Origin: Mangrovibacter plantisponsor
GTDB lineage: Bacteria > Pseudomonadota > Gammaproteobacteria > Enterobacterales > Enterobacteriaceae
NCBI RefSeq assembly: GCF_003182475.1
Contig: NZ_QGTS01000008.1
Coordinates: forward strand, 62,001-126,000
Length of the DNA: 64,000 bases
Direction of reading: 5' to 3'
Shown: positions 19,735 through 26,665 of the stretch, in pieces
How the letters are laid out: each line of letters begins with the position of its first letter
How positions within the stretch are numbered: the stretch's first letter is position 1
The notes under the pieces: generated by a model
What the model saw: the letters and a program-made list of their open reading frames with translations, nothing else
The model's database searches: none
What the model was told of the DNA's origin: nothing
Made by a program: the position numbers and the translations under genes

Positions 19735-21180
19735 GTGGCCGCCTCGCACAGCCTTTTTCTTCCGCCTGAATTTCTGCAACTGATGAGTGACACGCTGCCA
19801 GGCAGCACTACTCTGGACACCTTTCTTGAATATTGTGCGAAACCACTGCGCCGCAGTATTCGTGTGAATACGCTGAAAATCTCAGTTGCTGACTTTCTTA
19901 CCCTGACGGCCCCCTACCAGTGGCAACTCACGCCTGTCCCCTGGTGCAGCGAAGGTTTCTGGATAGAACGGGACGATGAAGATGAACTCCCACTGGGCAG
20001 TACTGCAGAACATCTGGGCGGGTTATTTTATATCCAGGAAGCCAGTTCAATGCTGCCGGTGACCGCGTTACTCTCGCAGTGTGAAGCCCTTCCCGCCAGC
20101 ATGATGGATATGGCTGCGGCACCAGGCTCCAAAACAACACAACTGGCTGCATGCATGGGCAACCAGGGCTTTATCCTGGCGAATGAGTTTTCCAGCAGCC
20201 GGGTAAAAGTCCTGCATGCCAACCTGAGCCGTTGTGGCGTAATTAACACCGCTCTGACCCATTTCGATGGCAAAGTCTTTGGCGCAGCATTACCGGAAAC
20301 GTTTGATGCTGTCTTGCTTGATGCCCCTTGTTCTGGTGAAGGTGTTATCCGTAAGGATGCCGATGCCCTGAAAAACTGGTCAACGGATAGTATGCACAGC
20401 ATTGCCGCAACCCAGAGGGAACTGCTGGAGAGCGCACTCCACGCATTGCGCCCCGGCGGAACGCTGGTGTATTCCACTTGTACGCTGAACCGGCATGAAA
20501 ATCAGGAAGTTTGCCACGCGTTGCTTGAAGCATTTCCTGAACAACTGGCTGTTTTACCGCTGGGTAACCTGTTCCCTGGAGCAGATAAAGCCCTAACTGC
20601 AGAAGGTTTTCTGCATGTATTTCCACAATATTATGACAGTGAAGGTTTTTTTATCGCCTGCCTGCGCAAGCAAGCCAGCCTGCCTGCACCTGAAAAACCG
20701 TCATTTAAATTAGGAACATTTCCGTTCAAACCTGCCAGTCGCAAAGACAGCCAGTCAATACAGCAGGCCGCAGCGGAGGTGGGGTTAACCTGGCCGCAAT
20801 CACATAACCTGTGGGTGCGTGATAACGAGTTGTGGCTGTTTGCACAAGACATTGAACCGTTGCTCAATAAAGTGCGTTTCTCTCGCTGCGGAATCAAACT
20901 GGCAGAACGCCACAATAAAGGCGTGCGCTGGCAACATGAAGCGGTCATTGCACTGGGCAACGCCAGTGCGCCTAATGCCTTCGAGATTAATGGTGAACAG
21001 GCACAGGAATGGTATCGCGGCAGAGATATTTTCCTTAGCAACCCACCACAGTTCGGTGAGGTTTTGGTGGTGTTCCAGGGGCAGGTTTTGGGGCTGGCGA
21101 AAAAAGTGTCCAGTAAATTGAAAAACAGTTTTCCACGCGAGTTAGTTCGGGATGGCATTCTGTTCAGCGCTGCACAATGA
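19735..21180 (+). CDS. rsmF: 16S rRNA (cytosine(1407)-C5)-methyltransferase RsmF
   Basis: RsmF makes m5C1407 in 16S rRNA. It has a NOL1/NOP2/sun methyltransferase domain with the SAM motif [11 protein letters not shown]. The two characteristic cysteines lie in LDAPCSGEG and STCTL (nucleophile Cys249). A C-terminal PUA-like domain follows. The product is 481 residues (E. coli 479). The start is GTG 19735, preceded by caggga; it gives the family-like N-terminus [13 protein letters not shown]. The frame remains open further upstream to the letB stop without similarity to the family. It follows letAB on the same strand. Confidence 0.95.
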   Translation: MAASHSLFLPPEFLQLMSDTLPGSTTLDTFLEYCAKPLRRSIRVNTLKISVADFLTLTAPYQWQLTPVPWCSEGFWIERDDEDELPLGSTAEHLGGLFYIQEASSMLPVTALLSQCEALPASMMDMAAAPGSKTTQLAACMGNQGFILANEFSSSRVKVLHANLSRCGVINTALTHFDGKVFGAALPETFDAVLLDAPCSGEGVIRKDADALKNWSTDSMHSIAATQRELLESALHALRPGGTLVYSTCTLNRHENQEVCHALLEAFPEQLAVLPLGNLFPGADKALTAEGFLHVFPQYYDSEGFFIACLRKQASLPAPEKPSFKLGTFPFKPASRKDSQSIQQAAAEVGLTWPQSHNLWVRDNELWLFAQDIEPLLNKVRFSRCGIKLAERHNKGVRWQHEAVIALGNASAPNAFEINGEQAQEWYRGRDIFLSNPPQFGEVLVVFQGQVLGLAKKVSSKLKNSFPRELVRDGILFSAAQ

Positions 21181-21247
21181 TGTGACCTGGCCAAAATTTA
21201 CGCATTTTTTGATTTGGCAATTTGTGTCATCTTCACTACGCTTCATA

Positions 21248-21271
21248 GGTATGACCTTATCTGGTCATACC
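21248..21271. repeat. Perfect inverted repeat upstream of yebV
   Basis: ggtatgacc / ggtcatacc, 9 bp with a 6-base spacer, lies between rsmF and yebV. There is no T-tract. It could be a rsmF 3' hairpin or an operator for yebV. Confidence 0.6.
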
Positions 21272-21298
21272 ACCTGCAAATAAATCATGGAGCGCACG

Positions 21299-21535
21299 AT
21301 GACCAAAACCAGTGTTCGTATAGGAGCTTATGAAATTGATGATGCAGAATTGCATAGTGGGAAAGAAGGGACAACCCTGACAATCCCCTGTAAATCCGAC
21401 CCGGATTTATGTATGCAACTTGATGCATGGGATGAACAAACCTCAATCCCGGCCCAAATGGATGGCGCCACATCGGAGCTTTACCGTCAGGACTACGACA
21501 AAACCACTGATGCATGGGTTATGCGGGTGGAATAG
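21299..21535 (+). CDS. yebV: Small conserved protein YebV
   Basis: The 78-residue product equals the length of E. coli YebV and shares its core (TSVRIGAYEIDDAELH, IPCKSDPDLCMQLDAWD). It has no membrane segment or known domain, and the function is unknown. ATG 21299 is preferred over the in-frame ATG at 21287 because GGAGCG sits 7 bases upstream and the family start is MxKTSVRIGA. A terminator lies between it and yebW. Confidence 0.92.
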   Translation: MTKTSVRIGAYEIDDAELHSGKEGTTLTIPCKSDPDLCMQLDAWDEQTSIPAQMDGATSELYRQDYDKTTDAWVMRVE

Positions 21536-21723
21536 CACCGTAAATATTGCAAGAAACAGGACAAGTAATAGTATAAGGAACTGACTGCAACCGGTCCCCT
21601 TAAACAGGAAATGTCTCTCTTCCTTTTTCAGGGTTACGGAATAAACCGATAATCTGTTGCCACAACCTTTTTGCATAATCAGTGCCTTTGGAGCACCAGA
21701 GACATTGTTATCGCTGCACTTTC

Positions 21724-21752
21724 CCGCCCCCATGGCGGGCTTATTTTTTTGT
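21724..21752 (+). terminator. Terminator between yebV and yebW
   Basis: cccgcc-cccat-ggcggg followed by cttatttttttg is a compact GC stem with a T-run about 190 bases after yebV. The sequence between yebV and it shows no gene. Confidence 0.85.
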
Positions 21753-21822
21753 CTGGTATTTCCCAGGCTTACTTCCCTCTCCTACACTTAACACACAGTG
21801 CCACGATGGACGTGAGGGACGC

Positions 21823-22035
21823 ATGTACACGCTTGTGCTTTTTGTTTGTTATCTCAATGGTGGTTGCAAAACACTGCCAATAGAAAATTTCACCACTGAA
21901 GAACAGTGCCTGTATGCGATGAAAGACCAGGGCATTCGCCATGGAGGATGTTACCCCTATGAAGCAAAACACCGCATGAAAGGTATGCACCCGGCAAAAC
22001 AACGCAGCGACTTATGGTTACTGCACAGCCACTAA
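21823..22035 (+). CDS. yebW: Small conserved protein YebW
   Basis: The 70-residue product is similar to E. coli YebW (63 aa): the shared core is LVLFVCYLNGGC, a TEEQCLYAM segment and GGCYP, with four conserved cysteines. The C-terminus (HRMKGMHPAKQRSDLWLLHSH) is longer and different. The function is unknown. GTGAGG precedes the ATG. Its last 18 bases overlap the 3' end of pphA on the opposite strand. Confidence 0.88.
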   Translation: MYTLVLFVCYLNGGCKTLPIENFTTEEQCLYAMKDQGIRHGGCYPYEAKHRMKGMHPAKQRSDLWLLHSH

Positions 22036-22677
22036 CGTCAGGGTATTACCAAATACTGCCCCGGTATCGATGTAGTGCTGGTTAAAAAAATGCAGTGGTG
22101 TTTTTAGTGGTGTGTGCCCAAAATAAAAGGCATCAGCACCTTCAATTGGTTCGCCTTTCCCCTGAATATTCCGCTGTAAACGCTCACGGCTCCAGACCAC
22201 AAGCGCTGGGTCAACATCAGCCTGCCATACCCAATGAGGCAAGGGATAATCAGCATGTGCAATGATGATGCGTTTATCCTGGGTAAGTAATTCGATAATA
22301 AAAGGGAGGTGTTTACAGCGCTGAAAGAGATCTTCTGCTTGCTTTTTTTGCGCTTCATTTAATTGGCGAAACCACCGGCCGCCATTCATTTCCCATAAAA
22401 ACCCGCTTTCTGTATCGTGGCGGGTATTTTGGAGTGAATTCAGCGCCATCACCTCGTGGTTACCCTGAACGGCACGAAACCAGGGTTTGCCAATCAGAGC
22501 CAGGCAGCCGGGGCTGTCCGGACCCCGGTCAATTAAATCCCCCACAGAAATAACTAAGTCTTGCCAGGGGTCAAAGCGAACCTTGCGTAGTTGCCCGGCA
22601 AATTGTGCCAGGCAACCGTGCAAGTCACCAACCAAATAGATGTGCCGCCAGTTACGCCCATCAATGCGTTGATACAT
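22018..22677 (-). CDS. pphA: Serine/threonine protein phosphatase PphA (PrpA-like)
   Basis: PphA is a lambda-PP-type metallophosphatase linked to misfolded-envelope-protein signalling. The 219-residue product shows the PPP metal motifs GDLHG, GDLIDRGP and GNHE, plus a later IAHADYP. The start ATG at 22677 has an unusually strong GGGGGGA ribosome site and matches the E. coli length (218 aa). An 11-codon upstream extension is rejected. The chemoreceptor gene lies 47 bases upstream on the same strand without a visible terminator, so read-through is possible. Confidence 0.95.
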   Translation of the reverse strand: MYQRIDGRNWRHIYLVGDLHGCLAQFAGQLRKVRFDPWQDLVISVGDLIDRGPDSPGCLALIGKPWFRAVQGNHEVMALNSLQNTRHDTESGFLWEMNGGRWFRQLNEAQKKQAEDLFQRCKHLPFIIELLTQDKRIIIAHADYPLPHWVWQADVDPALVVWSRERLQRNIQGKGEPIEGADAFYFGHTPLKTPLHFFNQHYIDTGAVFGNTLTLVAVQ

Positions 22678-22724
22678 AAATCCCCCCAATGCACTCAGTA
22701 TAGCTGGCACCGGGGGCTGTCAGG

Positions 22725-24653
22725 TCAGAAGCTTTCCCACTGACCGCCATTGTCGCCAGTCAACGCGGGTTTATTGGCTAATGCCGGGCGTACAGGTGCC
22801 GGACGCGGGTGTTGTTGTGCAGGAGCGGCAGAAATCCGGAACATGTCCACCAGACCGGCCAGACGAGCAGCCTCTTCTTCCAGAGCACCAGCGTTGTGCG
22901 ATGAATCCACCACCATCGACGCATTCTGCTGTGTCGTTGTATCCAGCTCAGATATAGCGTGGCTTATCTGGTCGATACCCCGGCTTTGTTCATCTGATGC
23001 CGATGCAATTTCCTTCATGATGTCATTCACATGCGACACAGAAGTGAAAATGTTCTCCATAGTTTTCCCGGCTTCATATACTTGCGAAGACCCTGTTTGT
23101 ACACGTGATACAGACTCAGTAATCAGAGTTTCAATCTCTTTTGCTGCCTGAGCACTGCGCGAAGCCAGCATACGCACTTCCCCTGCCACCACAGCAAACC
23201 CACGCCCCTGTTCACCAGCACGTGCTGCTTCTACTGCCGCATTTAGTGCCAGAATATTGGTCTGGAACGAGATACTATTAATGACATTAATAATTTCAGT
23301 AATTTTTTTCGAACTGTCGGTAATACTGTCCATGGTTTTAATTACACCGCGCACAATGTCACCACCTTTACCGGCATCCTGTGTAGCACCTGTGGCCAGT
23401 TGGCTTGCCTGGTGAGCATTTTCTGCATTGCGTTTCACTGCAGAAGTTAACTCTTCCATGCTGGCTGCGGTTTCAACTACCGCGGCTGATTGCTGTTCAG
23501 TGCGTGAAGCCAGGTCATCATTGCTGGCAGCAATTTTCCCGGTAGCCCCCACCACATGCTCAACGCTGCCCTGAATATCGCTGATCATTTTATGCAGCCG
23601 GGCATTCATTTTGGCCATTGCGGACGTCAGTTGCCCCAGTTCATCGTTACTTGCCGGTTTAATATGCTGTGTAAGGTCGCCATCAGCAATATGCTCGGCG
23701 AGTTGCAGGTTTTCTTTAATCGGTTTGGTTATCAGGCGGGTGATATACCACGCAGCAAGTAAACCAAACAAAATGGCAATAATTGAAATGACAATCATCA
23801 CACTAATGGTGTGAAAAATAATAGTTCGGTTTTTTTCAGCTTCAAGATCATTTAATACCTGTACGGCCTGTGTCAGAGATTGTGCGGAAGCACTCAGCAT
23901 ATTTGTCGCCTGTGCACTTTCCTGGTAAGTATGGTAGTAACTCTGCATATTCTGCATGAACTGGCCGAAATATTGCCAGACAGGGTCTATGACATTGAAA
24001 GGCAAACCTGTATCACGGGGGAAATCACTATACATTTTTTTTGCCTGTGCCATTTTTTCTGATGCCTGGTCGACATAGGCCTGTTCACCATGCATTTGCA
24101 CATCGTGAGCAATATCACGCACATCACTTAGCAGTAACATAAAACTAAATAACTTATTTACCTGCGATTCTGTCAGAGGCGTATTTTGAATAGCATGATA
24201 ATAGTTATCTAATTTTTCCTGGCTGATTTCCTGGCTGATTCCTTCAATCATAGACAGGCGTTCTTTTTCTTTTTGATAGACTTGCTCATAGCTGTTCTGG
24301 TAGACCACAAACTTCTGTTTGATGGTTTCGAGCAAAGGAAGGTCATCTGACTGCCAGGACAACTTGCTATTATTTTCAATCAGGCCGGTAGTCTGGGCCA
24401 GCTCCTGCCGGTTTTTCTCCAGCACGGAGAGGTCATTAGTAGCAAGATAGGTCAGCCGGGCGCTTCTTAGCTTATCAAGCTCTGCAGACAAGTTGTTTGC
24501 AAAATCATTTTTCGTCGTGTGGTTTTTGATATCAAACAAGGCATTAATACCAAATGCTGAGACTAAAACCACAATAACTATAGCAACAGAAAAACCCAGA
24601 TATAATTTCGCAGTAATCTTTAGCTTTTTAAGGCCTAACAGTTCCAGAAGCAT
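22725..24653 (-). CDS. Methyl-accepting chemotaxis protein with large helical periplasmic sensor
   Basis: This 642-residue chemoreceptor has TM1 at about 17-40 and a periplasmic all-helical region of roughly 235 residues. That region is too long for a four-helix bundle and fits an HBM-type double bundle. TM2 lies at about 280-303, followed by HAMP and a cytoplasmic signalling domain. The strictly conserved hairpin tip reads [20 protein letters not shown], near the CheA/CheW contact. The C-terminus QWESF is a CheR/CheB docking pentapeptide, so this is a full-length receptor likely able to adapt. The ligand is unknown; HBM receptors often sense organic acids. AAGGAA precedes the ATG, and a sigma-28 promoter lies about 85 bp upstream. 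Confidence 0.96.
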   Translation of the reverse strand: MLLELLGLKKLKITAKLYLGFSVAIVIVVLVSAFGINALFDIKNHTTKNDFANNLSAELDKLRSARLTYLATNDLSVLEKNRQELAQTTGLIENNSKLSWQSDDLPLLETIKQKFVVYQNSYEQVYQKEKERLSMIEGISQEISQEKLDNYYHAIQNTPLTESQVNKLFSFMLLLSDVRDIAHDVQMHGEQAYVDQASEKMAQAKKMYSDFPRDTGLPFNVIDPVWQYFGQFMQNMQSYYHTYQESAQATNMLSASAQSLTQAVQVLNDLEAEKNRTIIFHTISVMIVISIIAILFGLLAAWYITRLITKPIKENLQLAEHIADGDLTQHIKPASNDELGQLTSAMAKMNARLHKMISDIQGSVEHVVGATGKIAASNDDLASRTEQQSAAVVETAASMEELTSAVKRNAENAHQASQLATGATQDAGKGGDIVRGVIKTMDSITDSSKKITEIINVINSISFQTNILALNAAVEAARAGEQGRGFAVVAGEVRMLASRSAQAAKEIETLITESVSRVQTGSSQVYEAGKTMENIFTSVSHVNDIMKEIASASDEQSRGIDQISHAISELDTTTQQNASMVVDSSHNAGALEEEAARLAGLVDMFRISAAPAQQHPRPAPVRPALANKPALTGDNGGQWESF

Positions 24654-25115
24654 ACGGCTGTTCCTTATATAACGCAGAGGTTTTACTATGAAAAAACATC
24701 ACTCAAAACAGGAAGTGATTAACCATGACTTATCTATCGGCAATATCAAAAAGACTTTTATAGCGTATTAAAGTAAAGTCACCACTGCATGTAAAAACAA
24801 GCATCTTTATTGATCTAAATAGCACTTTTACAGCCAACCCAATGATTGCAATTAAAAAATTAATTCCTGCACCCACCACATATTCAGTAATAATAAAATA
24901 GCCATAAAGCCCCATTAATACTTTGCTGATGAATTTTTCACTAATTATCTGCTAACTAATTGTTATCATTTTAATTTACATACCCTGCCTTTATGTTTGT
25001 TTACAACATTAAAGTTAACCAAACTGTACTGGCTAAAATCTGCTGGCTGAAACACAACATGGCGCGTATCCTGCAGCGAGGTTAATGTGTACAACATCAG
25101 TTTCAGGAACAGGAA
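24654..25115. other. AT-rich intergenic region between the chemoreceptor and a secreted protein
   Basis: This 462-base divergent spacer has the sigma-28 promoter of the chemoreceptor near its left end. On the right it has only a weak candidate promoter (TAAAGTTA at 25010, TAAAAT at 25033) facing the secreted protein. A 61-codon frame at 24730-24915 contains the promoter and is not supported as a gene. Confidence 0.6.
24734..24760 (-). promoter_or_regulatory. Sigma-28 (FliA) promoter of the chemoreceptor gene
   Basis: On the minus strand TAAA (24757-24760), 15 bases, then GCCGATAG (24734-24741). This matches TAAA-N15-GCCGATAA at 11 of 12 defined positions and faces the chemoreceptor. Confidence 0.8.
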
Positions 25116-25625
25116 ATGAAAAAGTCTTTTCCACTGTTGGCGAGTGCCCTGCTAATTTTGACCTGCAACGGCGCCCAGGCAGCCAGCGGTTTTCGCGACA
25201 TGGATTTTGGTAGTAGCCCGGACGTGATTAAACAGCATGCACACTGCACAATGACTGGCCCGGTAAAAGTTGAAATCGGGGAAATGTACCAGTGCGCAGA
25301 CTTCCCTTTCGAAAGTGGCGTAACGCATGCTGAGTTTTTCTTTGCCGGCAACCAGTTTATTCGCCTGGGTATCCGGGTACCTGTAGACAACACGGCAGAA
25401 ACAATTAATTCACTGGCTAAGAAGTATGGGCTGGTGAGCGCGCCTGGAGAAGATCAAATTACCGCAGTACGCACAACGCCAGGCCAGTCGGTCATGTTTA
25501 CCTTTGGCGATGGCAATATCGCACTCTACTTCGCCAGCGACAGCCAGGGCAGCACCAGCACGGTATTGCTGTTCTCATCCCCCGATGCCAAAGCCCTGCA
25601 GGATGCGCACGCAGACGACCTGTAA
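25116..25625 (+). CDS. Orphan exported protein of unknown function
   Basis: The 169-residue product has a clear Sec signal peptide (MKKSFPLLASALLILTC, cleavage probably at AQA-A near residue 22). The mature domain of about 147 residues has two cysteines (HCTM and YQCADF), compatible with one disulfide, and ends in an acidic DAHADDL tail. There is no membrane segment after the signal and no lipobox, so it is likely a soluble periplasmic protein. I do not recognise the family. AGGAA lies upstream of the ATG. It sits inside the sigma-28 island, divergent from the chemoreceptor, but its own promoter is not clearly sigma-28. Confidence 0.8.
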   Translation: MKKSFPLLASALLILTCNGAQAASGFRDMDFGSSPDVIKQHAHCTMTGPVKVEIGEMYQCADFPFESGVTHAEFFFAGNQFIRLGIRVPVDNTAETINSLAKKYGLVSAPGEDQITAVRTTPGQSVMFTFGDGNIALYFASDSQGSTSTVLLFSSPDAKALQDAHADDL

Positions 25626-25700
25626 TCTGCCCACAGCCCGTTAACATACGGGCCTGAGTTCGCAATTTGCGATGTGTGGCTGGCTTTTGGCATTTAATCC

Positions 25701-25727
25701 TCAGGTTTTACGCTACCCTGCCGATAA
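25701..25727 (+). promoter_or_regulatory. Sigma-28 (FliA) promoter of the YjfB-like gene
   Basis: TCAGGTTT (25701-25708), 11 bases, then a perfect GCCGATAA (25720-25727), against the consensus TAAAGTTT-N11-GCCGATAA (14 of 16). It lies 110 bases upstream of the small motility gene. Confidence 0.75.
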
Positions 25728-25837
25728 CAGCAAAACGTGGGTATTTTTTTGCCCACGTTACATTTTCGCCGATTAGGGTTTACCCTTTTCATGTCCTGTA
25801 TCGTTCCGATATTTCTCAACTCAATCAGGATATTAAG

Positions 25838-26026
25838 ATGGATGTATCACAGATTGCTGCACTTTCTACCGGCCTCAGCACCATGCAAACCAATAATGAG
25901 GTAAGCACGTTAATGCTGAGAAAAACGCTGGATAACCAGGAGTCAGTTGCTACACAGTTGATTAACGCGGTGCCTTCACTCCCGGCTAACCCGGCAGTCG
26001 GCCGTAATATCAATACAACAGCCTGA
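25838..26026 (+). CDS. YjfB-family putative motility protein (62 aa)
   Basis: The product starts MDVSQIAALSTGLSTMQT and continues with NEVSTLMLRKTLDNQ, ending in a Pro-rich tail (PSLPANPAVGRNINTTA). This pattern is that of the YjfB putative motility family (PF14070), small proteins encoded among flagellar genes in many bacteria. There is no signal or membrane segment. The ATG at 25838 has an aggatatt ribosome site. The frame is open further upstream but without family similarity. A sigma-28 promoter with a perfect -10 precedes it, which supports a flagellar link. The biochemical function is unknown. Confidence 0.85.
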   Translation: MDVSQIAALSTGLSTMQTNNEVSTLMLRKTLDNQESVATQLINAVPSLPANPAVGRNINTTA

Positions 26027-26054
26027 TACGAGCAACCTGTACAGGTACTTTTCC

Positions 26055-26085
26055 CTATCCCGGCGGCCTGCCGGGATAGTTATTT
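26055..26085 (+). terminator. Terminator after the YjfB-like gene
   Basis: ctatcccggc-ggcct-gccgggatag, a perfect 10-bp stem, followed by ttattt. It may also act on the convergent small membrane protein gene. Confidence 0.85.
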
Positions 26086-26098
26086 AATGCCTTACATA

Positions 26099-26359
26099 TC
26101 AGTGATGCGTGTCTGTCTCGCCCAGGAAATAGAAACCAAACGGCAAAGACCCAATAATAGTGAACATCAGCGTGTAGATAAGCACCCATGCACTTTGCAT
26201 AAAGTACATAGAAACCGACCATTCAGACATTGGCATGTTGTATTCATCCACCACTCCACCAAACGTTGCCTTGCCAATCACAGAAAGTGCAACAATGAAG
26301 ACCAGTGCGACACACAATAAGAATTTTTTACCATTGCGAGTATGAAGTTTTTCGAACAT
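26099..26359 (-). CDS. Small two-helix inner-membrane protein
   Basis: The 86-residue product starts at ATG 26359, which has a perfect AGGAGG ribosome site. That decides against the 9-codon upstream extension. Two hydrophobic segments are visible, at about residues 11-33 (FLLCVALVFIVALSVIG) and 46-77 (MYFMQSAWVLIYTLMFTIIG). A short loop lies between them, and the polar tail is GETDTHH. I do not recognise the family with certainty. It is convergent with the YjfB-like gene and divergent from the GGDEF-EAL gene, in a spacer that also carries a sigma-28 promoter facing the latter. Confidence 0.75.
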   Translation of the reverse strand: MFEKLHTRNGKKFLLCVALVFIVALSVIGKATFGGVVDEYNMPMSEWSVSMYFMQSAWVLIYTLMFTIIGSLPFGFYFLGETDTHH

Positions 26360-26577
26360 AGCGCCTCCTGAGGAATGTTGATTCAATGCGCTGAATGTGT
26401 GAAGAATCTGTTATTTCTACCATATTCAGGCCTTCGGGTGAATCGATATCACTCCCTGAGCTGCCACCAGGTTAACAGATAACCGCCTCTGCTCCGGGGT
26501 ATATGCCTTATCACCTCACTAAACTGTGTCCTGGCTGGCAAACAGGGAATAATTTTTCCTGTGGCGATTCCCTACGG

Positions 26578-26604
26578 TAAATCTTGCTGCAACCCTGCCG
26601 ATAT
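26578..26604 (+). promoter_or_regulatory. Sigma-28 (FliA) promoter of the GGDEF-EAL gene
   Basis: TAAATCTT (26578-26585), 11 bases, then GCCGATAT (26597-26604). TAAA-N15-GCCGATA is perfect. It lies 61 bp upstream of the start codon. Confidence 0.78.
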
Positions 26605-26665
26605 ATCAATGACGACTCGCGACTGGCGCAATCAAGCTCTCTGAGCACACTGAAATGAAAACAGT

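Noticed and set aside
24730-24915. 61-codon hydrophobic frame upstream of the chemoreceptor
   Set aside because: The sigma-28 promoter of the chemoreceptor lies inside it and there is no ribosome site; the hydrophobicity follows from AT-rich sequence.
25769-25776. Second GCCGATTA element closer to the YjfB-like gene
   Set aside because: The matching -35 region at 11-base spacing (ttgcccac) is poor, so the element at 25701-25727 is preferred.
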